From contig CACJNO010000006.1 of assembly GCA_902594825.1 (NCBI GenBank), positions 1 through 35,805 on the forward strand: DNA of 35,805 nucleotides. The letters are read 5' to 3'. Shown piece by piece: positions 9,441 through 16,820 of the stretch. Each line of letters starts with the position of its first letter. Position 1 is the stretch's first letter. The notes beneath the pieces are model-generated. The model had not been told where the DNA came from, ran no database searches, and was given only the letters and a program-made list of their open reading frames with translations. Made by a program: the position numbers and the translations under genes. The stretch comes from an uncultured Pelagibacteraceae bacterium. Its GTDB lineage: Bacteria > Pseudomonadota > Alphaproteobacteria > Pelagibacterales > Pelagibacteraceae.

Positions 9441-10190
9441 TTATTTATTATACTTTTTCATTGCAGAGTGGGCTAGTATAAGATTTGGATCTAAAAATAT
9501 TTTTGAATTTTTTATAGTTTTAAAAGATTTAAAAGCAAATATTGCTATTGGAAGTTCTGTGCATCCAAGAATTATTTTTTTACATTTCTTTTTTGTTATT
9601 AAATAATTGATTGCAGGCTGAATGATTTTATTCGCATTTTTAACTTTACCCATTTTTACTAACTTAATTGCTCTATTGACTGAGTTTTTTTGAAGCGAAT
9701 TATTTGGAACAATCAAATTATAATTCTTATCGAAAAATTTATTATATATTTTTGTTTTTATTGTTCCATCAGTTGCTAATAAACCAATTAATGAATTTTT
9801 TTTACAATTTTTTTGTGTATGGTTTAATACTTCTTTTGGCATGTTGATAATGGGAAGTTTAATTTTTTTTTGTAAATCATTATACCAATAGTGGGCAGTA
9901 TTACATGGAATAACTATAAATTTACATTTACTTTTCTTTAATAATCTACAACCCTTTAATAAGCTTTTTAAAACTTTTAAATATTTTTCTTTATTTCTTT
10001 TGTTATTAATCTTATTTGACAGTTCACTGGTATGAGTACCTATAGACTCTGGTCTACCTGGAATATTGGATTTATTATATAGTAAAAATAATGGATAATC
10101 TTGATCAATTTTACCTCTGTATAAAATTGCTAATTTATTGCAGAAGTCGAGTCCAGCTTGTGTTCCCATACCTCCAAGAATACCAATCAT
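9441..10190 (-). CDS. Aspartate/glutamate racemase family protein
   Basis: This 249-aa protein belongs to the Asp/Glu racemase superfamily. It starts MIGILGGMGTQAGLDF, characteristic of aspartate racemases, and carries both halves of the cofactor-independent two-base active site: PCNTAHYW with Cys96, and LGCTELPIAI near residue 210. The predicted reaction is L/D interconversion of aspartate or a related amino acid in the cytoplasm. The GRPESIG segment fits aspartate racemase better than glutamate racemase. It is the upstream partner of the 145-aa unknown gene. The substrate is inferred. Confidence 0.85.
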   Translation of the reverse strand: MIGILGGMGTQAGLDFCNKLAILYRGKIDQDYPLFLLYNKSNIPGRPESIGTHTSELSNKINNKRNKEKYLKVLKSLLKGCRLLKKSKCKFIVIPCNTAHYWYNDLQKKIKLPIINMPKEVLNHTQKNCKKNSLIGLLATDGTIKTKIYNKFFDKNYNLIVPNNSLQKNSVNRAIKLVKMGKVKNANKIIQPAINYLITKKKCKKIILGCTELPIAIFAFKSFKTIKNSKIFLDPNLILAHSAMKKYNK

Positions 10191-10219
10191 AATTTAAATA
10201 CCTTTATTCTCAGACTAAA

Positions 10220-10274
10220 TTATTGGCTATAATAAATAAATCTATAATGAAAAATTTTATTTTATAGCCAATAA
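10220..10274. repeat. 13-bp perfect inverted repeat downstream of cspA
   Basis: The arms TTATTGGCTATAA (10220-10232) and TTATAGCCAATAA (10262-10274) are perfect complements separated by 29 AT-rich bases. They lie between the cspA stop and the start of the racemase gene, so they would sit in the 3' untranslated part of the cspA mRNA and just upstream of the racemase gene. It could be a transcript-end or stability hairpin, or an operator. There is no run of T after the second arm in the cspA direction, which argues against a standard terminator. Confidence 0.6.
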
Positions 10275-10289
10275 ATTTTAATATGAAAA

Positions 10290-10496
10290 TTATGCAGTTT
10301 TCAAGTTAACTGCTGAAGGACCTTTAGGACCATCTTCAACATCGAAAGTCAAAGCTTGACCCTCATCTAAACCGTTCATTCCAGCATCTCTTACTGCTGA
10401 AACATGTACAAACACATCTTTTTCTTTATCTTCTCTTTCAATAAATCCATAACCTTTGGTTGGATTAAACCATTTTACTTTTCCTTGTAGACTCAT
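10290..10496 (-). CDS. cspA: Cold-shock protein, CspA family
   Basis: This 68-aa cold-shock-domain protein is standard for the family. It opens [19 protein letters not shown], with RNP1-like KGYGFI and RNP2-like VFVHV, and ends [10 protein letters not shown]. It would bind single-stranded RNA and DNA and act as an RNA chaperone. It is monocistronic, with about 100 bp of AT-rich DNA on each side and a strong inverted repeat beyond its stop. Which of the possible Csp paralogs it is cannot be told from sequence alone. Confidence 0.95.
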   Translation of the reverse strand: MSLQGKVKWFNPTKGYGFIEREDKEKDVFVHVSAVRDAGMNGLDEGQALTFDVEDGPKGPSAVNLKTA

Positions 10497-10552
10497 ATTT
10501 TATTACTTTTTGTTTAGTTAATTTAATACTTATAATTAAGTAATTTTAGCTT

Positions 10553-10579
10553 TCTTTAGAATTTTATGGCTTTTGTCAA
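10553..10579 (-). promoter_or_regulatory. Candidate cspA promoter
   Basis: On the minus strand a consensus -35 box TTGACA lies at 10579-10574 and a TAAAGA hexamer at 10558-10553, with a short 15-base spacer. This would leave a 5' untranslated region of about 50 bases before the cspA ATG, in keeping with the leaders of cold-shock genes. The -35 match is good; the -10 and spacing are weak. Confidence 0.35.
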
Positions 10580-10603
10580 CTAAATTGATCTATTTTTTGA
10601 TTT

Positions 10604-11077
10604 TTAATTTTGATCGTTGCTAATAAGTTTTGTTAAATAAAGTGAATTAATATCTTTTTTATAGTGGGCAAATGGCTCACATAGTTCAAAATTACACATT
10701 TTAAATAGCTTTCTAGCAGGTTCAAAAAATTTTCCCGCACCTGTTTCAATGCTAATTCTTTTAATATCAAGTTTTTTTGCCTCATCAATAAGATGATTAA
10801 TTACTTTTATACCATTACCTTTATTTCTAAAATTATCATGAACTCTTATGGATTTAAATTCACCGTGCTCTTTATTTAAAAATTTTAAAGCACCACAACC
10901 CAATAATTTTTCATTTTCCCACAAACTCCAGAATTTTATTGATGGTATTTTTAGGCCTGGTATGTCTAAAACATGAGCGCTACCTTGTGGTGATGCGGCT
11001 CTTAACTCAATAAAATGTTTAGTGAGCAACTCATTTACTTCTGGATGATCAAAATTTCCCTCAATAGATTTCAGCAT
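10604..11077 (-). CDS. GNAT-family N-acetyltransferase
   Basis: This 157-aa protein has the GNAT fold pattern: a central strand WENEKLLGCGALKFL, then FKSIRVHDNFRNKGNGIKVINHLIDEA, in which RNKGNG fits the acetyl-CoA pyrophosphate loop (R/Q-x-x-G-x-G/A), and a later ETGAGKFFEPARKLFKMCNF helix. It resembles the PhnO/ElaA-like small acetyltransferases found in many proteobacteria. The acceptor substrate is unknown. Its start codon overlaps the purK stop by one base, so it is probably read from the purEK transcript. Confidence 0.85.
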   Translation of the reverse strand: MLKSIEGNFDHPEVNELLTKHFIELRAASPQGSAHVLDIPGLKIPSIKFWSLWENEKLLGCGALKFLNKEHGEFKSIRVHDNFRNKGNGIKVINHLIDEAKKLDIKRISIETGAGKFFEPARKLFKMCNFELCEPFAHYKKDINSLYLTKLISNDQN

Positions 11078-12123
11078 TATACTAAAGTTGTTATATGGCC
11101 CATTTTTCTTTTTTCTTTAATTTCTTTTTTTAAATAATCAAAAAAAAATTCATTTTTATTGAATTTTATTTTTTGCCTGTAAGGCTCTATTTGAGTTCCA
11201 ATAAGATTAATCATTTTAGCATTTGATATTTTCTTTAAATTTATTTTCTCAAGAGAACAAACTGCTCTGATATGGTTTTCAAACTGACTAATGTTATAAG
11301 CATTTATTGTTAAATGACCAGAATTATGAACTCTTGGAGCTATTTCATTTACATACAAATTTTCGTTTCTATCAATAAAAAACTCAACACATAAAGTTCC
11401 TATATACTTTAGTTCTTCAGCAATACTTATTGCCCATTCTTTAGATTGATTAAAAATTTTTTCATTTATATCAGCGGGTATTTTTGAATATTTCAAAATT
11501 TGATTTTCGTGAGTATTTTCTATTGGCTCATATATCTCATAACTATTATTTCCAAACCTTGTAATTATTACTGAAATTTCTTTTTTTAATTTTACAAGTT
11601 TCTCAAGTATATATTTTTTCGAAAAATCAATATTTAGATGATTTAAATCTTTAATATCATTTATAGGATACTGACCTTTTCCATCGTAACCCATGGTTAC
11701 TGTCTTTAAAATTCCTGGAAGAAAATCTTTTAAGGACTCTAAATCTGATTTTTTTTCAATATACGTATATCTGGTAGTTCTGATATTTAATTTATTTACA
11801 AAATCTTTTTCTGCTAATCTATGTTGAATTAATCTATTTATAGAAGGTTTAGGTAAAACAGGTTTTTTTTTATTTATTTCATTTAAAGTTTCGTAAGGTA
11901 TGTTTTCAAATTCATAAGTAATGATATTAACTTTATTAATAAATTCAAATATTTTTTCTTTATTATCGTATTTACCAAAAATAAACTCATCACAAAATTT
12001 TTCTGCTGGTGCGTCAACATCATCACAATATACTATCGTTTTTATATTAAGTTCTTTTGCAGCCATCGAAAGCATACTTCCAAGTTGACCACCACCAATT
12101 ATACCCAAGGTTATTACTGACAT
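11077..12123 (-). CDS. purK: N5-carboxyaminoimidazole ribonucleotide synthase
   Basis: This 348-aa ATP-grasp enzyme carboxylates AIR with bicarbonate and ATP in purine synthesis. It begins LGIIGGGQLGSMLSMAA, the PurK N-terminal signature. TYEFENIPYETL follows, then an ATP-grasp core with TVTMGYDGKGQYPI and FFIDRNENLYVNEIAPRVHNSGH, which supplies the metal-binding Glu and Asn. It lies one base downstream of purE, with the GNAT gene following. The length is normal. Confidence 0.96.
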   Translation of the reverse strand: MSVITLGIIGGGQLGSMLSMAAKELNIKTIVYCDDVDAPAEKFCDEFIFGKYDNKEKIFEFINKVNIITYEFENIPYETLNEINKKKPVLPKPSINRLIQHRLAEKDFVNKLNIRTTRYTYIEKKSDLESLKDFLPGILKTVTMGYDGKGQYPINDIKDLNHLNIDFSKKYILEKLVKLKKEISVIITRFGNNSYEIYEPIENTHENQILKYSKIPADINEKIFNQSKEWAISIAEELKYIGTLCVEFFIDRNENLYVNEIAPRVHNSGHLTINAYNISQFENHIRAVCSLEKINLKKISNAKMINLIGTQIEPYRQKIKFNKNEFFFDYLKKEIKEKRKMGHITTLV

Positions 12124-12124
12124 T

Positions 12125-12616
12125 TTATTTTGGTCTTTTTTTTACAGATCTAGTTTGTGATAATCGAAAATGCTCTAATTTTTTTTTCACACTTAAATTA
12201 TTGATAGCTAAAATAGAAGCTGCAAGCAAAGCTGCATTTATTGCTCCATCTTTTCCAATTGCCAAAGTTCCTACAGGTATTCCTTTGGGCATTTGAGCAA
12301 TTGATAATAAACTATCTAGACCTTTAAGTTTTTTGCTTTCAATCGGAACTCCTAAAACTGGTAAAGTCGTTAGAGATGAAATCATACCTGGTAAGTGAGC
12401 TGATCCACCTGCTCCAGCGATTATAACCCCAAAGTTATTTTTCTTTGCTGAAATTGCAAATTCATACATTCTTTTTGGAGTTCTATGTGCGGAGATTATT
12501 CTAGTTTCAAATTTAATCCCTATATTATTGAGTACTTTTTTAGCTAATTTCATTGTTTTATAGTCAGACTGACTACCCATAACAATAGCAACTTTAAGAT
12601 TTTTATTCTTTTTCAT
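12125..12616 (-). CDS. purE: N5-carboxyaminoimidazole ribonucleotide mutase
   Basis: This protein of about 163 aa is class I PurE, which moves the carboxylate of N5-CAIR to give CAIR. Family motifs are clear: [11 protein letters not shown] near the N-terminus, SAHRTPKRM with the active-site histidine, and [11 protein letters not shown]. The C-terminus is lysine/arginine-rich. I prefer the ATG at 12614-12616 over the in-frame TTG at 12622, which overlaps a palindrome. It is first in purE-purK-GNAT and divergent from the M19-like gene. Confidence 0.96.
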   Translation of the reverse strand: MKKNKNLKVAIVMGSQSDYKTMKLAKKVLNNIGIKFETRIISAHRTPKRMYEFAISAKKNNFGVIIAGAGGSAHLPGMISSLTTLPVLGVPIESKKLKGLDSLLSIAQMPKGIPVGTLAIGKDGAINAALLAASILAINNLSVKKKLEHFRLSQTRSVKKRPK

Positions 12617-12620
12617 TCTC

Positions 12621-12640
12621 AATAAAGTTTGAACTTTATT
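12621..12640. promoter_or_regulatory. Palindrome directly upstream of purE
   Basis: Nine-base arms AATAAAGTT and AACTTTATT flank two bases, giving a 20-bp dyad that ends four bases before the purE ATG. In mRNA it would form an eight-pair stem with a four-base loop covering the ribosome-binding region. As DNA it could be an operator. Its position suggests control of purEK by a repressor or at translation; no known purine regulator motif was recognised. Confidence 0.45.
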
Positions 12641-12718
12641 TCAAAATTAAATTAAAATTTCAATAAAATAAATAGAATTTAAAAAAACATATTGATATGG
12701 TTTATATAATTAGCAAAA

Positions 12719-13684
12719 ATGAAATTTAGAATTGATAATCTTCAATACTGCAACTGGACTAGAGAGGTATTTGAAATAAACAGAGAGGCAAATCTTGATG
12801 CTGTGCACGTTACAATAGTATACCATGAAGATTTTGATGAGTTAAAAGAACAAATTAAAGTATGGGAAAAACTACTCAAAGATAATTCAGATTTGATTTT
12901 TCTAGGGAAAGATTTTAAAGATATAGAGAAAGCAAATAGTGAGAAAAAAACAGCTATTTTTTTTGGTTTCCAAAATTGTTCTCCCATAGAAGATAATATT
13001 AATTTAGTTGAAAAAGTTCATCAATTAGGTTGTCGATTTATGCAACTGACTTATAACAATCAATCTTTATTAGCTACAGGTTGTTATGAAAAAATTGATA
13101 GTGGAGTTACAAATTTTGGAAAAGAAGTTATTAGAGAAATGAACAGAGTTGGGATTGTAGTAGACATGTCCCACTCTGCAGAAAAAAGTACTTTTGATGC
13201 AATAGAGTTAAGTGAAAAACCTATTGCAATTACTCATGCGAATCCAACTTTCTGGCACGCTGCTAAAAGAAATAAATCTTCAGATCTATTAAAAACATTA
13301 AGTGAAAGTGGTGGAATTTTAGGGTTATCGTTATATCCTCATCATTTAAAAGACAATACAAATTGTACTCTTGAAAGCTTCTGTGAAATGGTAGCTAGAA
13401 CAACAGAAATAATGGGAATTAAAAATATTGGAATTGGTTCGGATCTTTGTTTAAATCAACCAGATAAAATTGTTGAATGGATGAGAAATGGAACTTGGTC
13501 AAAGAGTAAAAATTATGGAGAAGGTTCAAAAAACAAAACTGGTTTTCCAAAACAACCTGAATGGTTTAAAGATGCTAGAGGTTTTGTAAATTTAGAAGTA
13601 GGATTAAAAAAAATTGGTTTTTCTGAAACAGAAATCAACGGAATACTGGGTAATAATTGGTATAATTTTTATAAAACAATTTAG
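12719..13684 (+). CDS. M19 (renal dipeptidase) family protein with altered metal site
   Basis: This 321-aa protein has the peptidase M19 TIM-barrel layout and clear blocks such as GIVVDMSHSAEKSTFDAI (His152), AITHANP (His173) and IGIGSDL. However, the N-terminal His-x-Asp metal ligands of M19 enzymes are replaced. The family's D-G-H-x-D region aligns with RIDNLQYCNW, giving Leu8 and Tyr10, and the bridging Glu of the GVEGGH motif aligns with Gln85 in GFQNCSP. Three of five classical zinc ligands therefore appear lost, so ordinary dipeptidase activity is doubtful. Related M19 proteins sit beside dimethylglycine catabolism genes in Pseudomonas (from memory). It leads a four-gene run. Confidence 0.85.
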   Translation: MKFRIDNLQYCNWTREVFEINREANLDAVHVTIVYHEDFDELKEQIKVWEKLLKDNSDLIFLGKDFKDIEKANSEKKTAIFFGFQNCSPIEDNINLVEKVHQLGCRFMQLTYNNQSLLATGCYEKIDSGVTNFGKEVIREMNRVGIVVDMSHSAEKSTFDAIELSEKPIAITHANPTFWHAAKRNKSSDLLKTLSESGGILGLSLYPHHLKDNTNCTLESFCEMVARTTEIMGIKNIGIGSDLCLNQPDKIVEWMRNGTWSKSKNYGEGSKNKTGFPKQPEWFKDARGFVNLEVGLKKIGFSETEINGILGNNWYNFYKTI

Positions 13685-13686
13685 AT

Positions 13687-15342
13687 ATGAAAGTAGCGTT
13701 AAGAAGCCCTAACACCATTATGAAACTTTCGAGGCTAGGTTCTTTTCACCAGTCTAAACTATCTTTTTTGAGAAGTTTTCTTAGTGAATTTAAAGATTGG
13801 GAGTACGAAAGAAACTTATTTGATTTAGATAAAGATGGATTTGGTGTTGCGATTTATTCTTTTAAGAAAAGAGATAGAGTTTATTCTTTAATTTGTTTTG
13901 CAAATAAAATTAGCGATAATGAAAGGTCAGATAGAGTAATTGCTACAAAGTGGGATGCAGCTTTTACTTTACATGATGGAATTCCAAATAAAAAAGATAT
14001 TGAAAGATTAAAAAAAGAGGTTCCAAGACAAGAGGTTGGTAGATTGTCTTACAAAGAGCTTACATTGTCTAGAGCTAATAAATCAGTTAGAGTTTTTGAT
14101 CACGTTGTAAAATGTCTAAGTAATGGAGAACAACCTGATTTGAATTTATTAGAAAAAGTTGGTTATCTTTATCGAACAACAGCAGTTTATGGCTCAGGTA
14201 AATTTGGACTTGCTGATCGCTTTAGAATTAAAAATAGAGCTGAGATAAATGGGCCATTTAGATTAGAAATGATGTTAGTTTATTTAGTGAGGCAGTTTAC
14301 ATTTGATCAAGTCAATCATGTTGCAAAAAACAAAAATCCAAAAAAAGCTGTTAAATTAGATTTAAAGATTTGTAAAAATCTTGGAATCGGTAATTCCACT
14401 GGTTTGGGCATGGCTCCATTTATAGTGAATCATCCAACTTTATTAAATAATTGGATTCTTTGCAGAGAAACAGCTTTAAAAAAAATACGAGAAATTAAAA
14501 AAGTTAAAGAGTCTGATAGCAAACTTTTTAAAGAATGTGTAAAAAATTCAATTAAAAATATCATTAGCTGGAATACTGAAAGTGAATATCAATTAAAAAA
14601 AATTAGAGATTTATCAAAAGACGTAGATAGATTTATAACTTTTCTTGAAAAAAATTTTGATTTTAAAAAAGACTACCCATTCAATGAAATTTATATTTGG
14701 TTGGAAAAAGAAACCTGCGATGAATGCATAGAGTACATAGTATCAATTATGATGGAGCCTTATAGCGATATAGTTCAACCACTTGTAAAAAAAATGAGTT
14801 CTGAAGAAGAAAAATATTTTAATATTCCAACAGATCGAACAGTGGAAGAATTAAAAACTATTTTGGAAAAAAAATATCCTGACATATTAACAATAAATTT
14901 TAGTAACAAACAAAATTTTAAAAAATTTTGGTTTATTTCAAAAAATAAAGAGGAACCAAGAATTGCGGATCGATTTGAAGAACATGGTTCTGATCTTGAA
15001 CAGCCATTGGCTATCGCAAGAGATATAAAAGAATTATATGATAAATTACTGTTATCAAAAAATAGCTTAACTATTGATGAGTTTTTAATTGATAATTCTG
15101 ACTTGAGACATGTTGTTAGGAGAGCATTTATCATTGAAAAATTTCCTTACTCTGAAATTCAAGATAATACAATCAGTGAAAATACTGTTCCTATAGATAT
15201 GTTAAGATTAAAATTATCTTTTTTTGGTGCTTTAAAATTTGATCCAAGATCTGATAAATGGTTAAGAATATGTATGTTTCAGGGCGCTCCACTCCCACAT
15301 GAATTAAAAAATTATGATGAGCATTGGGTTTATAAATCTTAA
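13687..15342 (+). CDS. Conserved-type protein of unknown function, 551 aa
   Basis: I do not recognise this family. The 551-aa product is soluble, basic and tryptophan-poor, and has no signal peptide or membrane segment. Blocks that look conserved are WDAAFTLHDGIP near residue 95, RTTAVYGSGKFGLADRFRI near 165, EMMLVYLVRQFTFDQVNHVA near 195, and NLGIGNSTGLGMAPFIVNHP near 240. The C-terminal third is lysine-rich. It starts two bases after the M19-like gene and is followed eight bases later by the DUF3726-like gene. The tight packing suggests the four proteins work together. The N-terminal half may be catalytic because its glycine-rich loops are well formed, but that is a guess. Confidence 0.85.
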   Translation: MKVALRSPNTIMKLSRLGSFHQSKLSFLRSFLSEFKDWEYERNLFDLDKDGFGVAIYSFKKRDRVYSLICFANKISDNERSDRVIATKWDAAFTLHDGIPNKKDIERLKKEVPRQEVGRLSYKELTLSRANKSVRVFDHVVKCLSNGEQPDLNLLEKVGYLYRTTAVYGSGKFGLADRFRIKNRAEINGPFRLEMMLVYLVRQFTFDQVNHVAKNKNPKKAVKLDLKICKNLGIGNSTGLGMAPFIVNHPTLLNNWILCRETALKKIREIKKVKESDSKLFKECVKNSIKNIISWNTESEYQLKKIRDLSKDVDRFITFLEKNFDFKKDYPFNEIYIWLEKETCDECIEYIVSIMMEPYSDIVQPLVKKMSSEEEKYFNIPTDRTVEELKTILEKKYPDILTINFSNKQNFKKFWFISKNKEEPRIADRFEEHGSDLEQPLAIARDIKELYDKLLLSKNSLTIDEFLIDNSDLRHVVRRAFIIEKFPYSEIQDNTISENTVPIDMLRLKLSFFGALKFDPRSDKWLRICMFQGAPLPHELKNYDEHWVYKS

Positions 15343-15350
15343 TTATAGTT

Positions 15351-15962
15351 ATGAAATCTTTAAGTGAAATTGAAACAACCTCAAAAAGAGCAAGTCGTGC
15401 TGCAGGGTTTTCATGGGGTATAGCTGAAGAAGTTGGAAAATGTATAAGATTACTAGAACTATTTGGTTTACCAGGTATAAAAAATTTAAATGAATATTTA
15501 GATAATAGGGAGATTGAAAATTTTGAAACTTTATTTTCAATTAGCAAGAATAATAAATCGAGTGCAAAATTTTTTTGCCCAATTAATCTTGGAGTAAATT
15601 TCCTAGATCAAGTAAAAAAATTAGAAAAATTTAATAATATATCATTTGAGAAAATTGCTTATCCAATTTTATTAATACCTTTTTTAAGCAGAAGTTCAGA
15701 AATTGTTGGAAAGAGGATATCATTTAATTTTGATGAAAATAATTTTTTATTGAATTTTAATATAAATATATCTTCTAATTTTCTTAAAAAAGAATTTCCT
15801 AGTGTTGCAAAAAGTGTTGAGATAAATTTTTTAGAAAATGAAGATAGTTTTTCAAATAAAGATTGGTCAAGTTTGTATGCTTTATCAGAAGACACATTTG
15901 TTGAGGAAACTGACAGTTTAAAACAGGGAGCTGCGGGTGCAGGATTAACAGATAATGATTAA
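15351..15962 (+). CDS. DUF3726-like protein
   Basis: This 203-aa protein opens MKSLSEIETTSKRASRAAGF followed by SWGIAEEVGKCIRLLELFGLPG. From memory this resembles the uncharacterised DUF3726 family, in which the A-R-G-A-G-x-x-W-G-x-A-E-E block is the hallmark. The C-terminus is glycine-rich (GAAGAGLTDND). There is no signal peptide, and the molecular role is unknown. It lies eight bases after the 551-aa gene and overlaps the next small gene by eight bases. The family assignment is tentative; the gene is convincing from its packing and codon use. Confidence 0.75.
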   Translation: MKSLSEIETTSKRASRAAGFSWGIAEEVGKCIRLLELFGLPGIKNLNEYLDNREIENFETLFSISKNNKSSAKFFCPINLGVNFLDQVKKLEKFNNISFEKIAYPILLIPFLSRSSEIVGKRISFNFDENNFLLNFNINISSNFLKKEFPSVAKSVEINFLENEDSFSNKDWSSLYALSEDTFVEETDSLKQGAAGAGLTDND

Positions 15963-16116
15963 AGGAAAAGATATCAAAGAGAAAGATTTAAAAGACTTAG
16001 ATGATATATGTGATGAATGTAGAAAAAAAGATGAAAGTGTTTCACAAAATCTCATATTAACTGGTTTTAAAATTTGTAAGTCTTGTAGAGTTTCAAAAAC
16101 AATCTTTCCAATCTAG
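15955..16116 (+). CDS. 53-aa protein with two CxxC motifs
   Basis: A short frame runs from the ATG at 15955, inside the end of the DUF3726-like gene, to the TAG at 16114-16116. The product is 53 aa, rich in Lys and Asp at the N-terminus. Its only four cysteines form two pairs, CDEC (Cys19, Cys22) and CKSC (Cys41, Cys44), a spacing that fits a zinc ribbon or another metal-bound knuckle. The eight-base overlap with the upstream gene suggests coupled translation. It overlaps the convergent Yip1-like gene by four bases. No family was recognised. The paired cysteines and the overlap support a real gene. Confidence 0.65.
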   Translation: MIKGKDIKEKDLKDLDDICDECRKKDESVSQNLILTGFKICKSCRVSKTIFPI

Positions 16117-16682
16117 CTTACTACACCACTGTAATTTTGAAATAGTGATAAAATATAAACAAAAAAGATAATGTGGGGCGTTAAGGATATTAAAGCAGGT
16201 TTAAAATAGTTTTCATTATTAAAGAAAATTTTTAAACCTATTATTAAAGACACATTGTACCAAATGTAAGTAACAATAGAAAAAAATAACAATGAAGGAC
16301 TTAAGATTAAAAAATTTAATAACAATGGTACTTTTGAAAATGCAACTAAAATAAGAATTTTTCTGTAATTACATTTTGTTTTTTTACTTGGAAACAGCAC
16401 AACACCAACGAAGAACAGATAAGTACTTTTAATTATCCACATTATTACTGCTGTAATTATTACTACTTTTAAGGAAGGACCCTGTATAATTCCTAGTTTG
16501 AAATTAGCACTCATGTAATTTAAAAATGAACTATTTGGAATAATACTTATTATTGAACCCAATAAGATAATTGCTAAAGCAAAATAGATGGATGCCTGAT
16601 CAAAATTTTTTTCATTTTTATAAAATTCTTTATTTAAACTTAAAATTTGAATACAAATTTTAGTAAACTCTTGAAAAATCAT
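16113..16682 (-). CDS. Yip1-like integral membrane protein
   Basis: This 189-aa protein has about five membrane segments in the arrangement of Yip1-domain proteins: a soluble N-terminal stretch of some 30 residues, a helix near 33-48, and a helix-rich core with ITAVIMWIIKSTYLFFVGVV and the WYNVSLIIGLKI segment typical of bacterial Yip1 homologs. The function of bacterial members is largely unknown. Its ATG overlaps the stop of a 34-aa membrane peptide (ATGA) on the same strand. It converges on the CxxC protein gene. Confidence 0.7.
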   Translation of the reverse strand: MIFQEFTKICIQILSLNKEFYKNEKNFDQASIYFALAIILLGSIISIIPNSSFLNYMSANFKLGIIQGPSLKVVIITAVIMWIIKSTYLFFVGVVLFPSKKTKCNYRKILILVAFSKVPLLLNFLILSPSLLFFSIVTYIWYNVSLIIGLKIFFNNENYFKPALISLTPHIIFFVYILSLFQNYSGVVS

Positions 16683-16783
16683 TTTTTTTTATTTTTTTGC
16701 TCTTTGTAAGATACGATTAATGGGAATATTATTAAAGCAATAGCTATAATAATGCAAATTACTATTAAGAAACCTTTTGTCAT
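16679..16783 (-). CDS. 34-aa single-pass membrane peptide
   Basis: From the ATG at 16783 a 34-codon frame encodes MTKGFLIVICIIIAIALIIF followed by PLIVSYKEQKNKKK: one hydrophobic helix and a strongly basic tail. By the positive-inside rule the C-terminus would face the cytoplasm. Its TGA overlaps the ATG of the Yip1-like gene in an ATGA junction, the same coupling used by real genes elsewhere in this window. It starts about ten bases beyond the hairpin at 16793-16812. Its size means coding status should be treated as probable, not certain. Confidence 0.55.
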   Translation of the reverse strand: MTKGFLIVICIIIAIALIIFPLIVSYKEQKNKKK

Positions 16784-16792
16784 TTAAGATAA

Positions 16793-16812
16793 TGGGGGAG
16801 TAAACTCCCCCA
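16793..16812 (-). terminator. GC-rich hairpin after the DmdA/LigM-like gene
   Basis: A perfect eight-base stem, TGGGGGAG/CTCCCCCA with a four-base loop, starts nine bases beyond the stop of the minus-strand methyltransferase gene. Five consecutive G-C pairs stand out in such AT-rich DNA. The tail in that direction is ATTATCTT, only moderately T-rich, so termination may be partial and allow read-through into the membrane peptide and Yip1-like genes. Confidence 0.65.
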
Positions 16813-16820
16813 AAATCAGA

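Noticed and set aside
14775-15134. 119-aa open frame on the minus strand
   Set aside because: It is antisense to the 551-aa gene, which has better packing and codon use.
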